A DNA stretch of 64,000 nt from Methylobacterium mesophilicum SR1.6/6 (GTDB lineage Bacteria > Pseudomonadota > Alphaproteobacteria > Rhizobiales > Beijerinckiaceae): contig NZ_CP043538.1 in assembly GCF_000364445.2 (NCBI RefSeq), forward strand, positions 265,198 through 329,197. The letters run 5' to 3'. Shown here piece by piece: positions 52,093 through 62,804 of this stretch (within the stretch, counting starts at the first letter, position 1; every line of letters begins with the position of its first letter). Under the pieces are notes generated by a model. It made no database searches. It had not been told where the DNA came from and saw nothing but the letters and a program-made list of their open reading frames with translations. A program made the position numbers and the translations under genes.

Positions 52093-52647
52093 ATGCCTGA
52101 CGACAACGACTTGATGTGGCGGGATCGTTCCATGGCTGAGGATAACACCCTTACGAAGGCTCTCGTTGACGTTCGGGCGCGCCGAGCCGCTCTTCAGAAC
52201 GATTACGATCGTATCGCGGCCGAACTCACGAAGCTGCGCGCAGCCGAGGCTGCCCTGACCTCGATCGTGGAGGGGGTTCCGCTGGAGGACACCGCGCGCC
52301 TGCACGCATCGGATGGTGGACGGGCTCCGGCTGCCGATCGTGCCGCTTCCGCCCAGGGTGGCCGGCGCGGGGCTCGCGGTCCGCGAGCGAATTCGGCCAA
52401 GGGACGCCTGAAGGCCCTCCTTGCCAGCGCGGGCCCACAGGGCTTGTCGCACGCCGAGATCGCCGACCGGCTGCCTGATGTCGCGCCCAACACCCTCAAC
52501 ACTTACCTGAGCATGATGGTGACGGGCGGCGAGGCGGTCCGGAACGGCGACTTCTTCACCGTCGATGCGGCATCGGAGGAGGCGGATCCGGCTGACGAGT
52601 CTGCCGCCGCCGACGACACCCACCCCGATGCCGAAGCCGCGGAGTGA
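52093..52647 (+). CDS. hypothetical protein with coiled coil and winged-helix-like segment
   Basis: The 184-residue product starts MPDDNDLMWRDRSMAEDN at ATG 52093, with GAGGGG upstream; ATG 52132 is an alternative. Residues about 18-60 form a coiled coil (VRARRAALQNDYDRIAAELT). A basic linker and a winged-helix-like region follow (about 100-150: GRLKALLASAGPQGLSHAEI, ADRLPDVAPNTLNTYLSMMV, GEAVRNGDFFTV). The tail is acidic. The helix-turn-helix spacing suggests a DNA-binding or regulatory role, but no family is recognised. It is a single gene divergent from the glycosyltransferase. Confidence 0.7.
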   Translation: MPDDNDLMWRDRSMAEDNTLTKALVDVRARRAALQNDYDRIAAELTKLRAAEAALTSIVEGVPLEDTARLHASDGGRAPAADRAASAQGGRRGARGPRANSAKGRLKALLASAGPQGLSHAEIADRLPDVAPNTLNTYLSMMVTGGEAVRNGDFFTVDAASEEADPADESAAADDTHPDAEAAE

Positions 52648-52861
52648 GCGGGAGTACCTGTTCAGCTGTCTTCAGCTGGATGAAAGCAGAATGGCCGCTG
52701 TGTAGAAAAATTACCGGAAGAGCCGCCATGCTGATATCGACTCGACCTTGCCGTAACGGCGCATCTGCGCCCTTCTTGAAAGCGGGCAGGGATCGCGCAG
52801 CCAATTCGGCCCCTATCCTGCTGCCGACCCCGTCACGAACAGCACCGCCGGTTCTCGCACC

Positions 52862-53062
52862 TCACTGCGCGTCACGCCACAGAGCGGCCATTTCCTGGAG
52901 CGCGGCTTCGCCCTGACTGAGCGCCGTCTGCTCGTCGGGCAACGAGTAGAGGCATTGCCGGAGGATGCAGTCCTGATCGCGGATGACCCAGCGATAGCGC
53001 GAGGGGTCCTCAGGGCAACTCTCAATCTGCAGGGAGAGGACTGCGAGGGCTTCCGCTGCCAT
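52862..53062 (-). CDS. 66-residue hypothetical protein
   Basis: The start is ATG 53062, giving MAAEALAVLSLQIESCPEDP, followed by SRYRWVIRDQDCILRQCLYS and a helical end QGEAALQEMAALWRDAQ. The frame's upstream 85 residues are Ser/Thr/Pro noise. The start lies inside the end of the next gene up (53022-53312), an overlap of 41 bases, so the two are coupled. The composition is natural, with a likely small alpha-beta fold. The family is not recognised. Confidence 0.65.
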   Translation of the reverse strand: MAAEALAVLSLQIESCPEDPSRYRWVIRDQDCILRQCLYSLPDEQTALSQGEAALQEMAALWRDAQ

Positions 53063-53312
53063 CGTGGGCTCCTTCGACTTGCCGGACTGCGCTCCTGTCC
53101 TCGACGGGTGGGCAGTCGGGGAACTGCATCCAGTGGGTGAACGCGTCGGTGCGGTAGCTGTGCTCGCACGAGGCGACGTGCCAAGGTGCTGCATCGTCGG
53201 CGTGCTTGGGATCCCAGCGGATGATGGCGCGCTGGTCGGGCTCGTCACGGTTGATGGCGATGATCCACCGCCCATCGTGCGGGGCCCGATCCATCGTCCT
53301 CCAAGTGCGCAT
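53022..53312 (-). CDS. 96-residue hypothetical protein
   Basis: ATG 53312 gives MRTWRTMDRAPHDGRWIIAI, then NRDEPDQRAIIRWDPKHADD and SYRTDAFTHWMQFPDCP. This repeat-free pattern resembles small DUF551-like bacterial or phage-type proteins with a R-A-P-x-D-G-x-W-I motif. The tail after about residue 75 is Ser/Gly-rich and overlaps the next gene by 41 bases. No function is known. It could be a cargo gene of an old prophage. Confidence 0.65.
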   Translation of the reverse strand: MRTWRTMDRAPHDGRWIIAINRDEPDQRAIIRWDPKHADDAAPWHVASCEHSYRTDAFTHWMQFPDCPPVEDRSAVRQVEGAHDGSGSPRSPLPAD

Positions 53313-53525
53313 GGCACCCTCCCGGCGCCTCATCGTAGTGAGGCACCAGGAACGCTCGAAAGGCCGAAACCGTTCGGGCATCCCTCTGGCATCCTGCCGG
53401 ATCTTCGCGACAGAGTGAGGCGCCGATCCGGCCGCACGCCACGGTGCGACCGGCCGGACGCCTCTGAGGTACGAGGACCTCCAATCTGCCGACGCTGTCG
53501 GACCCGTCTCTTGGGCGCGAGCGGC

Positions 53526-53789
53526 TCAGTAGCGACCGTAGCCGCCGTAGCCGTTGTAACCGCCGTAACGACGTCCTTCGTAGATGCGCACGTCCCGGCG
53601 GCCGTAGCCGCCGAACTCGCGGTGGCGGCGATAGCCGTGCGCTGGGGCCCAGGCCGGTGGGCCACCGTGACGGAAACCGCGCTCACCCCTGGCCCATGGC
53701 GGATCCGCCATGGCGGGCGAGGTGGCCCCGACGACTCCGACGGCCAGGGTCAGCGCGCCGAACGCAGCCAACATGGATTTGCGAACCAT
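53526..53789 (-). CDS. exported Gly/Arg/Tyr-rich small protein
   Basis: ATG 53789 opens MVRKSMLAAFGALTLAVGVV, a Sec signal peptide with a cleavage site near SPAMA (about residue 28). The mature part is low complexity, rich in Gly, Arg and Tyr (HGYRRHREFGGYGRRDVRIY, then GGYNGYGGYGRY). Similar Methylobacterium-type secreted proteins are of unknown role. It lacks the GCG/CRPN cysteine motif of the protein at 20962-21279. GGAGG precedes the start on the minus strand. Confidence 0.75.
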   Translation of the reverse strand: MVRKSMLAAFGALTLAVGVVGATSPAMADPPWARGERGFRHGGPPAWAPAHGYRRHREFGGYGRRDVRIYEGRRYGGYNGYGGYGRY

Positions 53790-54118
53790 AAAATGCCTCC
53801 CTCGTGTCGGGATGTTGCCGACCACGGACCAGAGACGGCGGGCACGGGCGAACCGTTCCCACGCGAAGGGCGCGATCGCGAGCCACTCGCGCTACGATCC
53901 GGCGCAGCCTTCGCCCGACGACTTGCGACAGGGCGCAGCCATGCGTTCGAGGACGATGCGGCCGCGACACGGCGAGTGCAGAGCAACTCACGCGGAGCCG
54001 CCTTTCCTAGGGGGACCTTTCGCGGTCCCGGGGAACCATCGGCGCTTCTCAAGACCCGCCATACGTCGGCCGCTCTACGACGTCGGCCCGAAGCGGTTGC
54101 GGCCGCCGTTCAGCCGCC
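53790..54118. other. intergenic stretch
   Basis: This 329-base gap between the Gly/Tyr-rich protein gene and the MFS gene contains only chance frames. No clear terminator or promoter is placed. Confidence 0.4.
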
Positions 54119-55336
54119 TCAAGCCAGTCGGCGTGCACCTCGCACGGACATCAACACCAGCGCCGAAGCCGCAAGAGCCAGCGGCACGAACGAGACCCAG
54201 AGGACCGTGTCCCATCCGTAACTCGTGAGCAGACCTCCGGACGAGAACGAGCCGACGGCCACCATCCCGAAGACGATGAAGTCGTTGACCGACTGCACCC
54301 GCGTCCGTTCCTCGGGCCGGTGGCATTCCAGCACCATCGCCGAGGCCCCCACGAAGCCGAAGTTCCAGCCGAAGCCGAGAAGGATCAAGGCCAGCCAGAA
54401 ATGCGCGACGTCCACGCCCGCTAGGCCGACGACGGCAGCCGCGCCCGTCAGTGTCAGGCCGGCCGCCACAACTCTGGGCGCCCCGAAGCGCGTGATCAGC
54501 CGTCCGGTGAAGAAGCTCGGGCCGTACATGGCGATCACGTGCCACTGGAGGCCGAGGTTTGCGTCCGCCTGCGCATGGCCGCACAGGTGCATGGCCAGCG
54601 GCGCCGCCGTCATCACGAAGTTCATCAGCAGGTACGACACCGAGCCGCAGACCACCGCGATGATGAAGCGCGGCTGAGCCAGGATCCTGGCCAGCGGCCG
54701 CCCACCGTCGAGAACGTCCGCAGCGGGGCGTGGCAGGCGGACGCCAGCGAGAACGACGGCCGCCAGTGCGGCGACTGCCGCCTGAGCCAGGAAAGTAGCG
54801 GCGAACAGGTAGGGCGGCCACAGGTTCATGGTGTGCGTGACGAGTTGCGGGCCGATCACCCCAGCGAAGATCCCGCCCGCCATGACGGTGGACAGCGCGC
54901 GCGGTCGCCGCTCCGGCGGGACGCACTCCGCCGCGGCGAAGCGGAAGGAGAAGACCACGGCGGCGTAGGCCCCCCCGAAGAACATGGCCGCGCTGAACAG
55001 CCAGAAATCGGCTGTCAGGATGGCGAGCGTGGACAGCAGCCCGACAAGCACCCCGCAACTCGTTCCGCACATGAAGGCCGCGCCGCGACCGTAGCGGCGG
55101 GCGATGCTGCCGGCCGGGAGCGAACAGGCGGCCATCCCGACGACGAAGATCGAGATCGGTAGCGTCGCCAGGACCTTGCTCGGCGCCAGCATGTTGCCGA
55201 CGATCGCGCCGGTCGAGAACACGACGACGGAGTTCGCCCCGGCGAGCGCCTGTGCGATGGCCAGCCTGAGGACGTTCGAAGGGCCGGCTTGGGCAAAGGA
55301 CGCGCGTTGGGTGGTCAACGTGGGGGCGTCAGGCAT
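54119..55336 (-). CDS. MFS transporter
   Basis: The 405-residue product has about twelve hydrophobic segments in two halves, and the MFS loop 2-3 motif appears as GSIARRYGRGAAFMCGTSCG (about 68-87). The start ATG 55336 gives MPDAPTLTTQRASFAQAGPS. Small-molecule efflux or uptake is expected; no substrate signature is visible. It is divergent from a truncated AraC-type gene, a common regulator-MFS arrangement, so it may have lost its regulator. Confidence 0.88.
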   Translation of the reverse strand: MPDAPTLTTQRASFAQAGPSNVLRLAIAQALAGANSVVVFSTGAIVGNMLAPSKVLATLPISIFVVGMAACSLPAGSIARRYGRGAAFMCGTSCGVLVGLLSTLAILTADFWLFSAAMFFGGAYAAVVFSFRFAAAECVPPERRPRALSTVMAGGIFAGVIGPQLVTHTMNLWPPYLFAATFLAQAAVAALAAVVLAGVRLPRPAADVLDGGRPLARILAQPRFIIAVVCGSVSYLLMNFVMTAAPLAMHLCGHAQADANLGLQWHVIAMYGPSFFTGRLITRFGAPRVVAAGLTLTGAAAVVGLAGVDVAHFWLALILLGFGWNFGFVGASAMVLECHRPEERTRVQSVNDFIVFGMVAVGSFSSGGLLTSYGWDTVLWVSFVPLALAASALVLMSVRGARRLA

Positions 55337-55544
55337 CGGAGGCTCTGGTTTCGACGGACGGCTTCCCCGTGCCCGCGAGCCGGCACGAGAGGTCAAACCG
55401 GGAGGGCCAGGTTTGGTCAGGTCGGGCGGCTCTATATCGAGCGGCGCCCGTCTGTATCTCGACGGCATGCCAATCGGTATAGAATGGCTGCCAGCCTGAA
55501 GACTCGCGGTGATGTAGAAGCCGATTGAGGCGCCGCCTGGGCTG

Positions 55545-55844
55545 GTGCTGCCCGGAGCGGTCACCGGGCGTTCCCAGATCATCCCGGCGCGTGGGTACTT
55601 TGCCGAGCACGCACTCCGCTGGCGCCAACGCGTCAACGCCACGTCCGGAGTGCCCTCGGTGGTCGTGGAAGGGCGCTCCTTCGTCATCCCGCCGGAGCAG
55701 GCGGTGTGGCTGCCGGCCGGCGTCCGGCATCGGGTCGGATCGCTTCTCGGCTCCCAGTTCCGCAGCCTGCGGGTCGCCGATGAGGTCGGACAGGACGCGA
55801 CCGGAACTGGCCGTAAGCCGCCTGTCCGCTTCGGAGCCGGCTAG
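55545..55844 (+). pseudogene. truncated AraC-type regulator (cupin part only)
   Basis: The open frame (an in-frame stop lies at 55515; GTG 55545 is the likely start) encodes VLPGAVTGRSQIIPARGYFA, then SGVPSVVVEGRSFVIPPEQA and VWLPAGVRHRVGSLLGSQFR. This is the N-terminal arabinose-binding-like cupin domain of AraC regulators. After about residue 80 it turns into unrelated Gly/Arg/Pro sequence and stops. The C-terminal two-helix-turn-helix DNA-binding domain is missing. Its stop overlaps the stop of the convergent lacI-type gene, as if a deletion joined them. Confidence 0.6.
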
Positions 55845-56863
55845 CCGGTCGGCATCGGCCCCGGCCCAGACGAACGACGCTCGATCAGCTCGATCGGCAT
55901 CTCCGTTCGGCGCGCGCGGAGTTCCCCGCGCAGTCGGGCCAGCAGATGCTCGGCGACTTCCCGGCCAAGCTCCGCAGTCGGAAGATGAATCGTCGTGAGG
56001 GACGGCGCGATATGGCTGGCGATCTCGAGATTGTCGATCCCGACGACCGACAGGTCGCGGGGAACGGTCAGACCACGTTGTTCGGCCTCGAGAAGCACGC
56101 CGACGGCGAGAAGGTCGTTCCCGCAGACGACCGCCGTCGGGGGCTCGGCGAGCCCCAGGAGCTGCAGGAGGCCGGCCCGGCCGCCGGCGAGCGAGAAGGG
56201 CTGCTGCGATACGCGGGCGTTCGAGAACTCGAGGCCCTCCGCCGCGAGGGCCCGCCTCACGCCGTCGATGCGCAGGCGCGCGCGGTCGTTGGCCTGGGTG
56301 AAGCCTGAGACCATGCCGAACCGGCGGTGGCCCTTGGCGAGCAGGTGCCGGGCCGCGAGATAGCCGGCCTGCGCGTTGTCGAAGCCGATCGAGTCCAGCC
56401 GGCCATCGAACGACCACGTCAGCACGACCGGGATCGGCGTTTCGGTGACGAGGGCCCAGGTCTCGGGCAGATGGTCCGCGCCGACCAGCATCAGGGCGTC
56501 GACGCCGCGACCGAGCATGGATCGGACAAGCGCGGCTTCCTCGACGGCCGAGTATTCGTGCGCCGCGATCAGGAGCTGATAGCCGTTGCGGGCCAGGGTC
56601 GTCTGCAGCGCCTGGATCGCACGCGCGAAGATCGAGTGGTCGAGCGTCGGGATGATGGCGCCGATCGTATACGTCCGGCCCGATGCGAGGGCCTGGGCCG
56701 GGCCGCCGGGCAGGTAGCCGAGCAACTCGGCCGCTGCACGCACCCGTCGGATCGTGTCCGGATGGACGATCGCGGCGCCGGCCATCGCGCGCGAGGCGGT
56801 CGCCGGCGAGACGCCCGCCCGCTGGGCCACCGCCTGCAATGTCGCGCGCTGCTGACGTTTCAC
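55841..56863 (-). CDS. LacI-family transcriptional regulator
   Basis: The 340-residue protein starts VKRQQRATLQAVAQRAGVSP at GTG 56863. The helix-turn-helix (about 8-28, LQAVAQRAGVSPATASRAMA) is followed by the hinge and LGYLPGGPAQALASGRTYTI. The sugar-binding-protein-like domain (about 62-335) has IGAIIPTLDHSIFARAIQAL and TAVVCGNDLLAVGVLLEAEQ. An earlier ATG at 56909-56911 lies inside the operator at 56901-56914, so the GTG is preferred. It is divergent from the ABC/dehydrogenase operon and is the obvious repressor of it and of itself. The inducer is unknown. Confidence 0.92.
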   Translation of the reverse strand: MKRQQRATLQAVAQRAGVSPATASRAMAGAAIVHPDTIRRVRAAAELLGYLPGGPAQALASGRTYTIGAIIPTLDHSIFARAIQALQTTLARNGYQLLIAAHEYSAVEEAALVRSMLGRGVDALMLVGADHLPETWALVTETPIPVVLTWSFDGRLDSIGFDNAQAGYLAARHLLAKGHRRFGMVSGFTQANDRARLRIDGVRRALAAEGLEFSNARVSQQPFSLAGGRAGLLQLLGLAEPPTAVVCGNDLLAVGVLLEAEQRGLTVPRDLSVVGIDNLEIASHIAPSLTTIHLPTAELGREVAEHLLARLRGELRARRTEMPIELIERRSSGPGPMPTG

Positions 56864-56900
56864 GGCAAGACACTCTGGGTCGGACTCCGCTCCGCAGTGA

Positions 56901-56914
56901 TGAATGCGCATTCA
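56901..56914. promoter_or_regulatory. LacI-type operator O1 (near lacI start)
   Basis: TGAATGCGCATTCA is a perfect 14-bp palindrome centred on CG, the pattern preferred by LacI/GalR proteins (TGxAAxCGxTTxCA-like). It lies 38-51 bases upstream of the chosen lacI start. A one-mismatch copy is at 57024-57037. Autoregulation is inferred. Confidence 0.7.
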
Positions 56915-57023
56915 ATAAAACGCAACTGGCCAGCGAAGCATGCTCTATCCGTGCTGGATTCGCGCCGCGGTACTGCCGATTATTATAGACCGATGGTTGA
57001 CAAGCTGGCGGTGAAGCGCACAA

Positions 57024-57037
57024 TGAAAGCGCATTCA
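57024..57037. promoter_or_regulatory. LacI-type operator O2 (upstream of the ABC operon)
   Basis: TGAAAGCGCATTCA differs from O1 at one position and lies 58-71 bases upstream of the first permease start. The two sites are 123 bp apart, suitable for looping. A weaker half-site (TGAATGC) follows at 57039-57045. Confidence 0.65.
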
Positions 57038-57094
57038 TTGAATGCTCATGCGGTGAGTCGCGAGAAGACGGCCATCGCAGCGCGAGGAAACGCC

Positions 57095-57877
57095 GTGAAG
57101 TTCAGCCGCCGCATGTGCGTCGGCATGGCGACGCTCGTCGTCATCGCCGTCCTCTGGTACGTCGCGACCACCGGCCTCGGCCTGATCTCGGCAGGGCGGT
57201 TTCCGGCGCCCGGCGACGTGGAGACGGCAGCGGTCCAAGCCTTCGTTCGCGGCTATCCCGATACGACGCTCCTCGTCCACGTCCTGCACTCGCTCCGGCT
57301 CGTTGCCCTGGGCTTCGTTGTCTCGGTGACGCTGGGCGTCCCGCTCGGCCTGCTGATGGGCTGGAACCGCACGGCCGAGGCACTCATCAACCCGGTCTTC
57401 CTGCTGCTGCGCCCGATCCCGCCGCTCGCCTGGATCCCGCTCGCCATCCTGTGGCTCGGCCTGGGCGACGGGGCCAAAGTGATGGTCATCGTCATCGCGG
57501 CGCTGCCTCCGGCGGTGATCAGCACCCAGGCCGGCGTGCGGGGCGTGCCACCGCAGATCATCGAGGCGGCGCAGATGCTCGGCACCCCGCGCCTGCGCTT
57601 CGTCACGGACGTGCTGGCGCCGGCGGCGGCGCCGATGATCTTCACGGGGCTGCGGCTGGCGCTCCAGGCGAGCTGGACCACCCTGGTCGCGGCCGAGCTC
57701 GTCGGCTCGCTCGCGGGGCTCGGCTATGTCCTGAACGTCGCGCAGCAGGATCTCTACCCGGGCATGATCCTCGTCGGCATGGCCGCCGTCGGCGTGCTCG
57801 GTGCCGGGAGCACCGCGTTGCTGGGGATGGCCGAGCGCCGGGCGATCGGCTGGGCGCAGCTGCGGGGGGCCGCATGA
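57095..57877 (+). CDS. sulfonate-type ABC importer permease 1
   Basis: The start is GTG 57095, which has GAGG seven bases upstream. The 260-residue product has six membrane spans and the permease loop EAAQMLGTPRLRFVTDVLAP (EAA motif, about 150-170), typical of the SsuC/TauC/NrtB family. LLRPIPPLAWIPLAILWLGL is the conserved span preceding it. A longer frame from 56327 only overlaps lacI. It is the first gene of an operon with a second permease (ATGA overlap). A different permease in each half suggests a heterodimer, unlike the SsuC/TauC homodimers. The substrate is probably a sulfonate (see the dehydrogenases). Confidence 0.9.
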   Translation: MKFSRRMCVGMATLVVIAVLWYVATTGLGLISAGRFPAPGDVETAAVQAFVRGYPDTTLLVHVLHSLRLVALGFVVSVTLGVPLGLLMGWNRTAEALINPVFLLLRPIPPLAWIPLAILWLGLGDGAKVMVIVIAALPPAVISTQAGVRGVPPQIIEAAQMLGTPRLRFVTDVLAPAAAPMIFTGLRLALQASWTTLVAAELVGSLAGLGYVLNVAQQDLYPGMILVGMAAVGVLGAGSTALLGMAERRAIGWAQLRGAA

Positions 57878-58665
57878 TCGCCTCCCGCCAGCCGCTCCCG
57901 CTGCACCGCAGCCTGGCCCTCGGCGCGATCGGCACCCTGGCCTTTCTCGGCTTCTGGGCGTTCCTGTCCCGGTCCGGCCTCGTCTCGCCGCTGTTCCTGC
58001 CGGGACCGGTCGCCGTGGCGGAGCGCTTCGCGAGCCTGACCGAGCGGCCCTTCGCGGGGGGCACGCTCCCCGCCCATGTCGCCTCCAGCTTGCAGCGGTT
58101 CCTGATCGGCTACCTGCTCGCCGCCGCGGTCGGCGTGCCGCTCGGCCTGATGATGGGGTGGTCGCGCCTCCTCGACGACATCGTCACGCCGATCTTCGAC
58201 GGGCTGCGCTTCATCGCGCCGATCGCCTGGGTTCCCTTCGCCGCCCTCTGGTTCGGCACCGGGATCGGCGGCCCGATCCTGATCATCTTCGCGGGCGCCT
58301 TTCCGCCCTGCCTGATCAACGCCTATCGGGGCGCCCGCTACGTCGACGCGCGCCTGCTGGAGGCCGCCGAGATGCTCGGAACGCCGGGCTATCGGATGAT
58401 CGCCGAGGTGCTCCTGCCCGCCGCGCTGCCCTCGATCGTCGCCGGCCTGCGCATCAGCGCAGGCCTGGGGTGGCAATCCCTGGTCGGCGCCGAGCTGATC
58501 GTGGCCTCGACGGGGGTCGGCTACATGATGGTGCAGGCCCAGGGCGCCGTCTCGACCGCGACCGTGATGGTCGGAATGGTCGCGATCGGCCTCGTCGGCG
58601 TGGTCATCGACGTCGCGCTGCGCACGCTCGAGACCCGCCTCCGCCGGCATCACGGACAGGCTTGA
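57874..58665 (+). CDS. sulfonate-type ABC importer permease 2
   Basis: The 263-residue inner-membrane protein starts at ATG 57874, overlapping the previous stop by ATGA. It has six predicted spans, RFIAPIAWVPFAALWFGTG and the EAA loop EAAEMLGTPGYRMIAEVLLP (about 155-175). It is clearly paralogous to permease 1 but only moderately similar along its length. It would share the ATPase encoded by the next gene, nine bases downstream. Confidence 0.9.
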   Translation: MIASRQPLPLHRSLALGAIGTLAFLGFWAFLSRSGLVSPLFLPGPVAVAERFASLTERPFAGGTLPAHVASSLQRFLIGYLLAAAVGVPLGLMMGWSRLLDDIVTPIFDGLRFIAPIAWVPFAALWFGTGIGGPILIIFAGAFPPCLINAYRGARYVDARLLEAAEMLGTPGYRMIAEVLLPAALPSIVAGLRISAGLGWQSLVGAELIVASTGVGYMMVQAQGAVSTATVMVGMVAIGLVGVVIDVALRTLETRLRRHHGQA

Positions 58666-58674
58666 GGGGATCCG

Positions 58675-59496
58675 ATGAGCGCAATCCGGTTCGAGCGGGT
58701 CGAGAAGAGCTTCGGGAGCAACGTCAAGGCGCTCGACGGCGTCGACCTCACGGTGGCCGACCGCGAGTTCGTGGCCATCGTCGGCGCCTCGGGTTGCGGC
58801 AAGACGACCTGCCTGCGCCTCGTGGCCGGGTTCGAGGCCCCGACCGGCGGCCGGATCACCGTCGGCGGGCGGCCGGTTACCGAGCCGGGGCCCGACCGGG
58901 CCGTGGTGTTCCAGCAGTTCGCGCTGTTCCCGTGGAAGACCGTGGCGCAGAACATCGCGTTCGGGCTGCGCAACAAGGGCATGCCCGCCGTCGAGCGCCA
59001 GGAGCGCGTCGCCGCGGCGATCGACATGATCGGCCTCGCCAGCCACGCCGACGCCTACCCGCACCAGCTCTCCGGCGGCATGCAGCAGCGCGTCGCCATC
59101 GCCCGCGCCTACGTCCTCGAGCCCGAGGTGCTCCTCATGGACGAGCCCTTCGGCGCCCTCGACGCCCAGACCCGCGTGGTGATGCAGGAGGAACTGGTCC
59201 GCCTCGCGCGCAAGAACCCGCGCACTGTCCTGTTCATCACCCACGGGGTCGAGGAGGCGGTCTACCTCGCCGACCGGGTCGCGGTCATGACCAAGCGCCC
59301 GGGGCGCATCAAGGAGATGATCGACGTCAAGGCGGTCCGCGAAGCGGAACGCTGGGAGGAGCACGCCCGCATCGAGGACGTGATGGACCTCGAATCGTTC
59401 GTCCATCTGCGGACGCACATCTGGAAATCGCTGCGCGAAGAGAAGGCGGCCGGCCGGTCAGCCGGCGATCCGCGACCCGAGGGAGAGGCGACATGA
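58675..59496 (+). CDS. sulfonate-type ABC importer ATP-binding protein
   Basis: The 273-residue ATPase has Walker A IVGASGCGKTTCLRLVAG (about 36-53), Q-loop VVFQQFALFPWKTVAQNIAF, signature HQLSGGMQQRVAIARAYVLE, Walker B VLLMDEPFGALDAQTR and the switch His in FITHGVEEAVYLADR. It matches the TauB/SsuB/NrtD group. The C-terminal tail (about 245-273) is charged and family-typical. It is followed without a gap by the binding-protein gene (ATGA overlap). Confidence 0.93.
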   Translation: MSAIRFERVEKSFGSNVKALDGVDLTVADREFVAIVGASGCGKTTCLRLVAGFEAPTGGRITVGGRPVTEPGPDRAVVFQQFALFPWKTVAQNIAFGLRNKGMPAVERQERVAAAIDMIGLASHADAYPHQLSGGMQQRVAIARAYVLEPEVLLMDEPFGALDAQTRVVMQEELVRLARKNPRTVLFITHGVEEAVYLADRVAVMTKRPGRIKEMIDVKAVREAERWEEHARIEDVMDLESFVHLRTHIWKSLREEKAAGRSAGDPRPEGEAT

Positions 59497-60599
59497 CCGA
59501 GATTCGAGGCAAAGGGTGCCGGCGCGGCCGGCGGCGGGCATGGCTCCTGGCCGGCGCCCTCGCGCTGGCGCCGGTGGTCGCGTCGGCCCTCCCGGTGAAG
59601 GCCGCGGAGCCAGAGCGGATCGGCGTGTCCTATCAGCCGTCGCTCTACTGGGCGCTGCCCTTCTACATCGCCACGCAGAAGGGCTGGTGGAAGGAGGTCG
59701 GCCTCGAGCCGACCTTCGCCGTCTTCCCGGCCGGCGCGCCCCAGGTCGCCGCCGCGCAGGCGGGATCCTGGGATGTCGGCGGGACCGGTTCCGTGCCGGC
59801 GATCCTCGGCGCGGCGCGCTTCGGCCTGCTGACGATCGGCCTCACCAACGACGAATCGAAGACCAATGCGTTGATGGTGCGCGCCTCACGGCACGATGCG
59901 ATCCTCAAGGATCCCAAGCAGCTCGCCGGACAGAAACTGCTCGTCACCACCAACTCCACCGCCGATTACGCCGCCCGCGCCTGCCTTCGGAAGTGGGGCC
60001 TCGGCCCGCGCGAGATGCGCTTCGTCAACCTCGGACAGGCGCAGATCATCTCGGCGATGATCGCCGACGCGGGCGAGGTGGTCGGCGTCTGGGCTCCGAA
60101 CACCTACACGCTGGAGGAGAAGGCCAGCGCGCAGGTCCTGTGCAGCGGGGCCGACGCCGACGCCATGGTGCCCGGTGCCCTGATCACCCGCGCCGACTTC
60201 GCCAAGGCGCATCCGGACGCGGTCGCCAAGTTCCTCGCGGTCTATCTCCGGGGCTGGGGCTGGGCCAAGGCGAATCCCAAGGACGCGCACGACATGGCCA
60301 AGCGCTTCTACGCCGAGGGCGGCGTCGAGGCGTCCGACCACGCCATCGACCAGGAATTCGCGCTGCGCCCGACCTACGCCCTCGACGCGCAGCTCAAGGC
60401 GATGGCGCGTGCGGACGGCCCCTCGCAGGTCGACGGCTGGTTCTCACGGATCGGCACGTTCATGGCCGAGGTCGGCACCATCGCGCAGGCGCCCGAGGCC
60501 AAGGGATACATCGACGACGCCTTCATGAAGCGCGTCGCGGCCGATCCGAAGCTCCGGGCCTTCGCCACGGAGTTCGACGCGGCCGCCGCCCCGCGCTGA
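59493..60599 (+). CDS. periplasmic substrate-binding protein (sulfonate/taurine type)
   Basis: The 368-residue product has a long basic N terminus with a Sec signal (RRRAWLLAGALALAPVVASA, cleavage near VKAA about residue 38). A type II binding-protein fold follows, with GVSYQPSLYWALPFYIATQK, WDVGGTGSVPAILGAARFGL and KLLVTTNSTADYAARACLRK. This resembles SsuA/TauA. The start ATG 59493 has GGGAGAGG upstream and overlaps the ATPase stop. Unusually, it is encoded last of the transporter genes. Its location next to DHPS-type dehydrogenases suggests binding of a C3 sulfonate. Confidence 0.88.
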   Translation: MTEIRGKGCRRGRRRAWLLAGALALAPVVASALPVKAAEPERIGVSYQPSLYWALPFYIATQKGWWKEVGLEPTFAVFPAGAPQVAAAQAGSWDVGGTGSVPAILGAARFGLLTIGLTNDESKTNALMVRASRHDAILKDPKQLAGQKLLVTTNSTADYAARACLRKWGLGPREMRFVNLGQAQIISAMIADAGEVVGVWAPNTYTLEEKASAQVLCSGADADAMVPGALITRADFAKAHPDAVAKFLAVYLRGWGWAKANPKDAHDMAKRFYAEGGVEASDHAIDQEFALRPTYALDAQLKAMARADGPSQVDGWFSRIGTFMAEVGTIAQAPEAKGYIDDAFMKRVAADPKLRAFATEFDAAAAPR

Positions 60600-62779
<2,180 letters not shown>

Positions 62780-62804
62780 ACGCCCGCTTGTCCGAGGCCC
62801 CGCG

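Noticed and set aside
57801..59492. 932-codon frame running through permease 2 and the ATPase into the binding protein
   Set aside because: Only the last 368 codons (from 59493) are real; the rest is the off-frame reading of the two upstream genes.
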